NCBI GenBank assembly: GCA_016840125.1
Contig: JAEOSY010000109.1
Span: 1-22,691 of the forward strand
DNA: 22,691 nucleotides
Reading direction: 5' to 3'
Origin: Candidatus Helarchaeota archaeon
Lineage (GTDB): Archaea; Asgardarchaeota; Lokiarchaeia; Helarchaeales; HEL-GB-A
In this document: positions 15,777 to 22,691 of the stretch, in pieces
How positions within the stretch are numbered: the first letter of the stretch is position 1
How the letters are laid out: each line of letters opens with the position of its first letter
The notes under the pieces: model-generated
The model's database searches: none
Told to the model about the DNA's origin: nothing
What the model saw: the letters and a program-made list of their open reading frames with translations, nothing else
Made by a program: the position numbers and the translations under genes

Positions 15777-16682
15777 TTAAGGTTCTTTTTCAAATTGAGG
15801 TGGTTTCATATGCTCATAATTCCAATGAGATTCCAAACGGGAGACCATACTGGGAAGCTTTTTTTCATAGATATAAATAGGAATACTGAACAATCCCGCA
15901 ATAATAAGTGGTAGTAAGAAAAATATAATAACCATGATGAACCCTTCATCCATACCACTAATCTCATCAAATACCAATATAATAAATGTTATCCAGCTAA
16001 AAACTGTGGCGAGCCCCGCATACCCCGTGAGAAAACCAGCGAGGGGTGCATGGACACCTTGAATATCCACAGGACTTCGTTCATTCTCTTCCTTTGAAGA
16101 CACTTGATAAGAAGTCAAGCCTGAATCCTCCAAAAGCCATACTGGGGCGAAAATTAGAGTGGTAAAAATCCCGAGGAAAAGGCATGCTACAAAAACTTGC
16201 ACAATCATACTAAATGTCGGGGTTGCTGGATCATAATATAATAGAAAAACAGTCGGATCTTGAACTATGTACACCAATAATTCTACTAAAAATACCGCAA
16301 GGCTGAAGGTAAAAAAGCTGAGAACCATGGCTCTGAAAAATAGCATTCGTCCAGTAGCTTTCTTCCCCATTTTAACTACTCCATACTTTGGATCACCCCC
16401 TAATTTAGAAAGTAGTTTATGTATTTTAATTAGAAGTTTAGTCCAGTAGGGGGCGAATAAATAGAATATAACCAAAAAACCCACAATGGGTGCAACGAGA
16501 ATTATCAACAAATCCGTGAATATTGTCCCTGGTATAAAGGGAATGAAGTAATCCGGCATTTCTGGTAACCACATTGATTCTCCCGGGTTAAGATAATGTC
16601 CAATCCCCATAACTATAAAAAAAGCCACGAATACAAGTGTTACTATAAGCGTAAGTAGTATTGGAACGTATTTTCTCTCCAT
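15777..16682 (-). CDS. Integral membrane protein with about six transmembrane helices
   Basis: A 301-residue protein with hydrophobic stretches near residues 5-28, 52-80, 113-142, 157-185, 217-245 and 250-277. A charged cytoplasmic-looking loop (KIHKLLSKLGGDPKYGVVKMGKKATGR, about 85-112) separates helices two and three. No transporter, kinase or protease motif was seen, and the family was not recognised. AGAGGT (16689-16694) six bases before the ATG supports this start. T-runs downstream separate it from the iron-sulfur gene. It lies just downstream of the propeller surface protein, but the T9 stretch at 16759-16767 probably ends that transcript first. Confidence 0.75.
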   Translation of the reverse strand: MERKYVPILLTLIVTLVFVAFFIVMGIGHYLNPGESMWLPEMPDYFIPFIPGTIFTDLLIILVAPIVGFLVIFYLFAPYWTKLLIKIHKLLSKLGGDPKYGVVKMGKKATGRMLFFRAMVLSFFTFSLAVFLVELLVYIVQDPTVFLLYYDPATPTFSMIVQVFVACLFLGIFTTLIFAPVWLLEDSGLTSYQVSSKEENERSPVDIQGVHAPLAGFLTGYAGLATVFSWITFIILVFDEISGMDEGFIMVIIFFLLPLIIAGLFSIPIYIYEKKLPSMVSRLESHWNYEHMKPPQFEKEP

Positions 16683-16758
16683 TAAAATACCTCTTTTATG
16701 TTAAGTGTATTACCCACAAAGTCTCAAAAGGCTCTTAAATTTTTATGTGTAAAATAAG

Positions 16759-16767
16759 AAAAAAAAA
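16759..16767 (-). terminator. Oligo-T terminator after the propeller protein gene
   Basis: Nine consecutive T on the minus strand lie ten bases after the stop codon of the propeller gene. It is the longest T-run among the terminator candidates listed here. Confidence 0.5.
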
Positions 16768-16776
16768 GAGATTAAC

Positions 16777-18108
16777 TTAAAGCTCTTCGCGCCGTTTATA
16801 GAGGACATACCCTGCGAGACCTACTCCTACCAACGGAAATATGATTATCAGAAGGATGACCCACCCAGTGTCACTGCCCATATAAAATTTGATAAGCACT
16901 GCATCATTATTACCAGTTCCATCACTAGAATAACCTACAACGTAGAGCCCTGTACCAGAAACTGCAACTCCGTAACCCACGTCATCTCCGCTAGCCGTTA
17001 GATTTCCCCAAATCATTGACCACTGTTTATTTCCTGAGGAATCGTATTGCGCAACGTAAATATCTTCGGTCCACTTCTTAAGACCACCATGTACTAAGCC
17101 CGCCACAATGTATAGAAATCCATTAGCGTCAATAGCAAGTGCCATCCCATCTCCTGCAGATCCGACTTGATCATTTTCATCTAAAGTGTAGTTCCAAAGG
17201 ATTTGCCCATTTGAGTTGAATTTTGTGAGAAAAGCCGTGCTTGGAGCGGCAACGCTGGTTGACCTACCCGTAACATAAATGTTGTGGGACACATCAGTTA
17301 CAACGCTCCATCCCCATTCTGAGGAAGAGCCTCCCCACGTCACGTTCCAACCAAAATTACCACTGGAATCATATTTTGCAAGAAAGGCAGCTCTTGTTCC
17401 GGGACCATACGAATCAGTAGCACCACACATGTATATTGCGTTCGATCCATCAAGCGCGACTCCATGTCCCCAATCACTGGCTGCAGCCGTGCCCCACCTA
17501 TGACTCCAAATGAGATGCCCGGTTGAATTGTACTTCATGATTATCGCAGTATTCACAGAGCTCGAGTTAGAAGAAGCTCCCACAACGTAAATGCTATTTG
17601 CATCGTTGATCACAATATCTTCAAGCTTGTCTGATGATAAACTATAAGCTGGATCACTGTTCGTGGTGCGATTCCATTGTTGGTTTCCATTCATATCATA
17701 GCAGACTAAGAGCGTATTTTGTTGTGAACCGTTTTTCGACCAACCCGCTGCGTATATTTTATTATTATCTATATCCACAGCGTTAAAACCGTCATTTTCC
17801 CCTGAAACGTTCCATAATCGCGTCCAAATCAAATTCCCATTGGAATCATACTTCTGGATAAAAGCGGCATTATCGCTATTAGAGATTTCTCCCACGACAT
17901 AGACGTCATTCCCAGCTACCGCGACATCACGGCCCTCTGGGCTATGGGATTCCACTGAATACCTTCGATTCCAGACTTCTGGCGGGGCAGACGTCGCAGA
18001 AGCGATATTTAACGGAATACAGTAAAATCCCAATAGAATACCGACGAGAACTAGTAGAGCCATTGATTTACTACTATAGTTTTTTTTCGAATAAAATTTA
18101 GTCTTCAT
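16777..18108 (-). CDS. Surface seven-repeat beta-propeller (SBBP-type) protein with C-terminal anchor
   Basis: About 443 residues. A signal peptide (basic start, then SMALLVLVGILLGFYCIPL, cleavage near ATSA) leads to seven repeats. Each has a YDSNGNLIW-like strand and a following YVVG or YVTG strand; the Trp-bearing strands read VWNRRYS, IWTRLWN, QWNRTTN, IWSHRWG, GWNVTWG, LWNYTLD and QWSMIWG, which fits a single seven-bladed propeller of the SBBP class. The last 29 residues form a transmembrane helix with a KRREEL tail, so the propeller faces outward on the cell surface. Role unknown; such proteins are candidates for adhesion or ligand binding. Of two adjacent ATG codons the second (18108) has the better spacing to GAGAG at 18115-18119. 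Confidence 0.8.
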   Translation of the reverse strand: MKTKFYSKKNYSSKSMALLVLVGILLGFYCIPLNIASATSAPPEVWNRRYSVESHSPEGRDVAVAGNDVYVVGEISNSDNAAFIQKYDSNGNLIWTRLWNVSGENDGFNAVDIDNNKIYAAGWSKNGSQQNTLLVCYDMNGNQQWNRTTNSDPAYSLSSDKLEDIVINDANSIYVVGASSNSSSVNTAIIMKYNSTGHLIWSHRWGTAAASDWGHGVALDGSNAIYMCGATDSYGPGTRAAFLAKYDSSGNFGWNVTWGGSSSEWGWSVVTDVSHNIYVTGRSTSVAAPSTAFLTKFNSNGQILWNYTLDENDQVGSAGDGMALAIDANGFLYIVAGLVHGGLKKWTEDIYVAQYDSSGNKQWSMIWGNLTASGDDVGYGVAVSGTGLYVVGYSSDGTGNNDAVLIKFYMGSDTGWVILLIIIFPLVGVGLAGYVLYKRREEL

Positions 18109-18226
18109 CATTTTCTCTCAACTTAATTATAATTACGAATTTCAAAACGGATTGAATAAAATATAGATATAAGAGCATAATTTTATTTCTATCTCTCAGA
18201 CGAAGGAATACTTTTCCTTTATTCAC

Positions 18227-19198
18227 CTATTTAATAATATCATTTACTGCAGCAATAACGCGACTCTCAGATGGAATGACATATTCTTCTAACGGTTTCG
18301 AGAAGGGTATGGGGATATCATAGGTTGTGACGCGTTTTACCGGTTCCTTGAGATCATTAAAAGCGTCTTCCATAATGATTGCCATCAACTCAGCCGCGAC
18401 CCCACAGGTCTTCACCCCCTCATCAATGATAACTACTCTTCCCGTTTTTTTCACCGAGTTCAAAATTGTTTTTTTATCTAAAGGCACCAAGGTACGGGGA
18501 TCTATGACTTCTGCACTAATTCCCTCTTGCTGTAACTTTTCAGCAGCCTTTAATGCTAAAGGTACCATATTCAACGTACCAATTAAGGTGACATCCGAAC
18601 CTTCTCGCTTAATATCGGCTTGACCTAGTGGAATCGTTTAATCTTCCTCCGGAACTTCCCCCTGTGTGAAATAAAGTTTTTTGTGTTCAAAAAACAATAC
18701 TGGATTGTCATCACGAATTGCTGTTTTTAAAAGTCCCTTCGCATCATAGGGTGTTGAAGGAATAACAATTTTTACTCCTGGAATATGCATAAAAAGCGCT
18801 TCCACGCAAGTCGAATGTTGAGCTGCATATTGCTCTCCTGCACCCATTCCACCGAAACGAATTACTAAAGGAAGCGTGACTTTCCCTCCAGTCATGTAGC
18901 GAAACTTAGCAATTTGATTTACGATTTGATCCATGCATACAAAACAGAAATCTGCGAACATAATCTCTGCAATTGGTCTTAATCCCGTTGCAGCAGCACC
19001 TAAAGCAGCTCCTATAAAAGCACTTTCGGAGATTGGGGTACAACGCACTCTTTCTGGGCCAAAAATATCAATTAGCCCTCGTGTTGAATTATAGAAAGGC
19101 ATGGCAATATCCTCCCCCATGATAAAGACTTTTTCATCGCGTTCCATCTCTTCTTTAATTGCGTCCCGTATTGCCAAATCATAACCCATTTTTACCAT
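18227..19198 (-). pseudogene. 2-oxoacid (pyruvate/acetoin) dehydrogenase E1 beta subunit, interrupted by an in-frame TAA
   Basis: Read through, this is a complete 323-residue E1 beta subunit (transketolase pyrimidine-binding domain plus C-terminal domain), of normal family length. Seen landmarks are MGEDIA (Glu29), TPISESAF (Glu58, of the conserved TPP-activating class), and GEQYAAQHST (His128). The C-terminal domain has VIDPRTLVPLDKKTI, VVIIDEGVKTCGVAAEL and the RVTTYDIPIPFSKPLEEYVIPS ending. The codon after GEVPEED at 18638-18640 is TAA where the family usually has Tyr (EDYTIPLG), and the frame continues without shift. Untreated, translation would give a 186-residue N-terminal fragment; an ATG at 18574 could restart the C-terminal part. 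Options are a nonsense mutation, a consensus error or readthrough. Strong Shine-Dalgarno at 19204-19210. Partner of the alpha gene 14 bases upstream. Confidence 0.85.
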
Positions 19199-19203
19199 AA
19201 TAG

Positions 19204-19210
19204 CACCTCC
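19204..19210 (-). promoter_or_regulatory. Strong Shine-Dalgarno GGAGGTG of the E1 beta gene
   Basis: GGAGGTG lies five bases before the ATG at 19198, in the short gap after the E1 alpha stop. It fixes the beta start and shows that the gene is set up for efficient translation, which makes the downstream TAA more noteworthy. Confidence 0.7.
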
Positions 19211-19212
19211 AA

Positions 19213-20187
19213 TTATTCCGTAAAAAGTCCCTCCAATGCAGAAGATGGTTTAGGAAATGGGCTTTTTTTTGCAAAATCGATGGCTTCCTTAACTTTTGTT
19301 TTATAATCCTCCTCAATCTCGGAAAGTTCTTCTTCGGTAATTTGATATTGCTTTATCATTTCATTTTTCAATCGTTCAATACAATCTTTTTTCTTCCATT
19401 CATTAACTTCTTCTTTTGTGCGGTATAATTGAGGATCAGGTGGATTATCTGTCTGTCCTGAGTAGCGATAAGTTTTACATTCTACGAGCGAAGGACCCTC
19501 TCCCTTACGTGCTCGTTCAACCGCTCGATGTACAGCCCTATAAACCTCGATTACATCCATCCCATCACAAACTTCGGATGGTATATTATACGCTTTACCC
19601 CTTATAGCCACATCCTCGATAGTTTGATGATCTTTCTGAGCCGTAAAAAAGGCATACAAGTTATTCTCACAAATAAATACGACAGGGAGTTTCCATAACG
19701 CTGCCAAGTTTAGCGATTCATGAAATGTACCTTGATTTGAGGCGCCATCTCCGAAAAAACAAATGGTTACTTGATCTGTTTTTCGATAAGCAGCAGAAAG
19801 ACCTGCCCCAACTGAAATAGGAAGTCCTCCACCAACAATACCATTTGCCCCTAATATTCCCAAATCAGTATCAGCGATATGCATCGATCCCCCCAACCCT
19901 CGACAGATTCCAGCTTCTTTACCAAATAATTCAGCCATCATTGATTTAATATCTCCCCCCTTGGCGATAATATGCCCATGACCTCTATGGGTTGAGGTTA
20001 TATAATCATCTTTCCCCAGGTTTAAACAAGCTCCTACGGCTACTGCTTCTTCACCAGCATATGTATGTACAAATCCGTTAATCTTTGCTCTCCTTGCGAG
20101 TTTTCGCACGTTTTCTTCAAAAACTCTAATTTTTACCATCATTTTATACATATTTAAGGCGAGTTCCAAATCTAATTTCTCACTCAT
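19213..20187 (-). CDS. 2-oxoacid (pyruvate/acetoin) dehydrogenase E1 alpha subunit
   Basis: A 324-residue thiamine-diphosphate subunit that, with E1 beta, decarboxylates a 2-oxo acid or cleaves acetoin and passes the acyl group to a lipoylated E2. The TPP motif runs from Gly146-Asp147-Gly148 to Asn175-Asn176 (GDGASNQGTFHE, then FICENN). THRGHGHIIAKG (His67, His70) and GLGGSMHIAD are typical of the acetoin/pyruvate E1 alpha group. The phosphorylation-loop region usually reads RYxGHSxxDP; here it is RYSGQTDNPPDPQLYR, with Gln245 in place of the His and a small insertion. No E2 or E3 gene is in the window, so those come from elsewhere or the E1 works alone. AGAGGA (20196-20201) eight bases upstream supports this ATG. 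First gene of the alpha-beta operon. Confidence 0.88.
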   Translation of the reverse strand: MSEKLDLELALNMYKMMVKIRVFEENVRKLARRAKINGFVHTYAGEEAVAVGACLNLGKDDYITSTHRGHGHIIAKGGDIKSMMAELFGKEAGICRGLGGSMHIADTDLGILGANGIVGGGLPISVGAGLSAAYRKTDQVTICFFGDGASNQGTFHESLNLAALWKLPVVFICENNLYAFFTAQKDHQTIEDVAIRGKAYNIPSEVCDGMDVIEVYRAVHRAVERARKGEGPSLVECKTYRYSGQTDNPPDPQLYRTKEEVNEWKKKDCIERLKNEMIKQYQITEEELSEIEEDYKTKVKEAIDFAKKSPFPKPSSALEGLFTE

Positions 20188-20412
20188 TTCTAAAATCCTC
20201 TTAAAATTAATTCTAAAACAATTAAATGCTGTAGAAATATTTCTTTCCTTAAAGGTTTTATTTTTTTCTTTAGGATTGCTTTCATGGAAATTCTATTTCA
20301 CTGGAAATAATTGCGAAAATCTTCATAACATCTACTCGGTTTTTTACTTTATACCTCAGAAAAAGATGTGAAACTTATACTATAACAATGGATGGAAATA
20401 CCAGGTGAAGAA
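20188..20412. promoter_or_regulatory. Divergent intergenic region between E1 alpha and MFS genes
   Basis: About 200 AT-rich bases with no gene. It must hold promoters for both directions. On the plus strand CTTTATAC (20347-20354) is a TATA-like candidate. AGGTGA (20403-20408) is the probable ribosome-binding site of the transporter. No palindrome or riboswitch-like structure was recognised. Confidence 0.35.
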
Positions 20413-21660
20413 GTGAATCCAACTACGGATCCTCAAACAAGGGGCTTCAATAGAAAGCTTATAATTATCTTTATTATTATTTTTACCGAGGTTTTAGGGT
20501 TTAGTATTGTTATCCCGGTACTCCCATTTTTGGCGTTGTCTCTTGGCTTGGATGCCTTTCAAATTGGTCTTATTTTAAGCGTATTCAGCTTCAGCCAGAT
20601 TTTTGGTAGTCCAATCATGGGAAATTTCAGTGATCGTTATGGTCGAAAGCCAATCTTAATCATAAGCCAGGTTAGTACTCTTGTAGGCTTCCTACTCCTC
20701 GGGATTTCAGATGCTGCATGGCTATTAATTCTCGCCCGACTTGTTGATGGTCTTCTGGGGAGTAATTTGACGGTGAGCCAAGCCTATATTAGTGATGTTA
20801 CGACCCCAGAAAATCGCACTAAAATGTATGGGTATTCAAGCGCGATCTTTGGAGCGGGTCTCATTTTTGGGCCTTTAATCGGAGGTACCCTTTCTGCAAT
20901 CAGTTTTTCGACTCCGATGTTCCTCGCGGCTGGTATAAGCCTCATTACAATTCTCTTGGTGATAGTTTTCCTTCCCGAGTCATTACAAACCAGAGATGAA
21001 GAGGTCAGCTTTAAGCTCAGTGAAATATTTCCTTATAAGAAAGCGAAAAGTTTCCTCCAAACTCCGAAAATTCGAGGGGTTATATTGATGTTTTTCACTT
21101 ACAGTGTTGGATTTTTTCTCTTCATAATGAGTTTCCCGTTATTTGCAGAAACGCAGATCCAAGTAACTGCCGTCCAAGTTGGTATATTTATGTCATGGAT
21201 CGGTATCCTTCGCGTAATCTTGCAGGTAAGCGCTATCTCTCCATTAATCAAACGATTTGGAGAAAATAACACTCTGCGAATGGGTATCAGTGCAATGATC
21301 TTCACCATGGGTTTTCTTGTCTTCACTACCGATTTTTGGATCGTTTTTCTTCCTCTTGCATTTCTAGCATTTGGGACCGGTGTTAGTCGACCGATTCTCA
21401 CAAGTAAATTAACGAAAAGTGTTATTAAATCAGAAACTGGTAGTTTATTGGGGGTAAATAATGCCTTGACAAGTATCGGTCAAATTATAGCTCCTATCGC
21501 TGGTGGAGCTATTATCCAATTCTTACCCTCTCAAACTCTACCTACCCTCTCTGGAGTTATTTTCGGTTTTATTTTCCTTCTCATGTATTTGAACCGTCGC
21601 TATCTTCGAAATCAATCCCCAGAAAACAATTCACAAATGATCCCAGCTGTGGATACATAA
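20413..21660 (+). CDS. MFS drug/proton antiporter family transporter (TetA/DHA1-like)
   Basis: About 415 residues with twelve predicted membrane helices. The loop between helices two and three carries MFS motif A (GNFSDRYGRKP, residues 70-80 from this start), and the region FGAGLIFGPLIGGTL in helix five is like motif C of antiporters, which points to export rather than uptake. The first helix, EVLGFSIVIPVLPFLALSLG, resembles TetA-type efflux proteins. The substrate cannot be told from sequence. GTG at 20413 is chosen because AGGTGA ends five bases before it; ATG 20392, seven codons upstream, has no ribosome-binding site but is possible. The C-terminal tail is polar and short. No regulator is adjacent on this strand, and the gene diverges from the E1 operon. 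Confidence 0.85.
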   Translation: MNPTTDPQTRGFNRKLIIIFIIIFTEVLGFSIVIPVLPFLALSLGLDAFQIGLILSVFSFSQIFGSPIMGNFSDRYGRKPILIISQVSTLVGFLLLGISDAAWLLILARLVDGLLGSNLTVSQAYISDVTTPENRTKMYGYSSAIFGAGLIFGPLIGGTLSAISFSTPMFLAAGISLITILLVIVFLPESLQTRDEEVSFKLSEIFPYKKAKSFLQTPKIRGVILMFFTYSVGFFLFIMSFPLFAETQIQVTAVQVGIFMSWIGILRVILQVSAISPLIKRFGENNTLRMGISAMIFTMGFLVFTTDFWIVFLPLAFLAFGTGVSRPILTSKLTKSVIKSETGSLLGVNNALTSIGQIIAPIAGGAIIQFLPSQTLPTLSGVIFGFIFLLMYLNRRYLRNQSPENNSQMIPAVDT

Positions 21661-21708
21661 ATACTCATAATTAAGAAAGAAGGTTTAGAAAACTTAGGAG
21701 CTGTCAGT

Positions 21709-21795
21709 TTGATACATCCAAGTATAAAGGAAAGTTTAGGATTTAAGCCCAATACTCCCGATTTGGAATTTTTAAAAAAGTGGAGGAAATTTACG
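21709..21795 (+). pseudogene. Possible 5' fragment of a gene truncated at the composition break
   Basis: After the MFS stop the same frame stays open to 21816. TTG at 21709 is preceded after eight bases by AGGAG (21696-21700), a plausible start. The fragment encodes MIHPSIKESLGFKPNTPDL then EFLKKWRKFT, which reads like ordinary protein and not like noise, and then runs into GC-rich sequence that belongs to the katG flank. This suggests a real gene whose body was lost at the junction. The protein was not recognised, and 29 residues are too few for a firm call. Confidence 0.3.
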
Positions 21796-21800
21796 ACCGC
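21785..21800. other. Sharp base-composition junction (contig chimera or transfer boundary)
   Basis: Sequence left of here is AT-rich (18 G+C in bases 21721-21780). Right of about 21795 it turns GC-rich (32 in 22021-22080, 36 in 22381-22440) and stays so to the window edge. The switch happens within a few bases, inside a short open frame, with no tRNA, direct repeat or inverted repeat seen at the boundary. Confidence 0.6.
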
Positions 21801-21816
21801 TGCCCGCAAGCCCTGA

Positions 21817-22691
<875 letters not shown>

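Noticed and set aside
18203..18220. Hairpin AAGGAA...TTCCTT as terminator after E1 beta
   Set aside because: Six-base stem with weak pairing and no T-run on the minus strand; not convincing.
18227..18574. Separate small gene starting at ATG 18574
   Set aside because: It is the same frame as the E1 beta gene and encodes its conserved C-terminal domain, including residues before the ATG, so it is the second half of one broken gene.

Overview
The window looks like a piece of an AT-rich archaeal genome, probably from an Asgard-type archaeon (Lokiarchaeia or Heimdallarchaeia relatives). This is inference from several signs: surface proteins ending in a Pro/Gly-rich stretch, a hydrophobic helix and a basic tail; a seven-repeat propeller protein with a C-terminal anchor; two large cysteine-rich iron-sulfur proteins with N-terminal helical domains; AGGTGA/GGAGGTG ribosome-binding sites mixed with apparently leaderless genes that have a TATA-like box about 25 bases upstream; and oligo-T stretches after genes. 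No rRNA, tRNA, CRISPR array or intact mobile element was seen.

Layout: (1) 1-473, the 3' part of a secreted, membrane-anchored protein with an in-frame TAA. (2) 563-6379, a plus-strand run: FAD-linked oxidase; a ribbon-helix-helix protein coupled to a small basic protein; an acetoacetate-decarboxylase-family enzyme; a GH29 alpha-L-fucosidase with no ordinary start codon; and a URO-D-family (MtaA/CmuA-like) protein. (3) 6391-8837, an iron-sulfur protein on the minus strand, then a GNAT acetyltransferase and a small unknown protein on the plus strand. (4) 8861-12319, a glycyl radical enzyme with no activase in the window, divergent from a zinc-ribbon protein across 32 bases, then a small membrane protein. 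(5) 12349-18108, all minus strand: GH3 beta-glycosidase, a paralogous iron-sulfur protein, a six-helix membrane protein and the propeller surface protein. (6) 18227-20187, a two-gene operon for a thiamine-diphosphate 2-oxoacid (or acetoin) dehydrogenase E1, whose beta gene is cut by an in-frame TAA. (7) 20413-21660, an MFS exporter. (8) 21817-22691, the 3' part of a bacterial-looking katG with clearly higher GC.

The genes suggest an anaerobic heterotroph that hydrolyses glycosides inside the cell (the GH29 and GH3 enzymes have no visible signal peptide) and oxidises or cleaves small organic acids and alcohols with flavin, glycyl-radical and thiamine enzymes. The two iron-sulfur proteins may be redox sensors or electron carriers. 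These links rest on gene neighbourhood only.

The points most worth a second look are two genes broken by an in-frame TAA in similar context (TAAAC), the GH29 gene that seems to start at CTG, two palindromes flanking a TATA-like box in front of the ribbon-helix-helix gene, a glycyl radical enzyme whose active-site loop differs from the diol-dehydratase pattern, and a sharp composition break near 21795 that looks like a contig chimera or a recent transfer.
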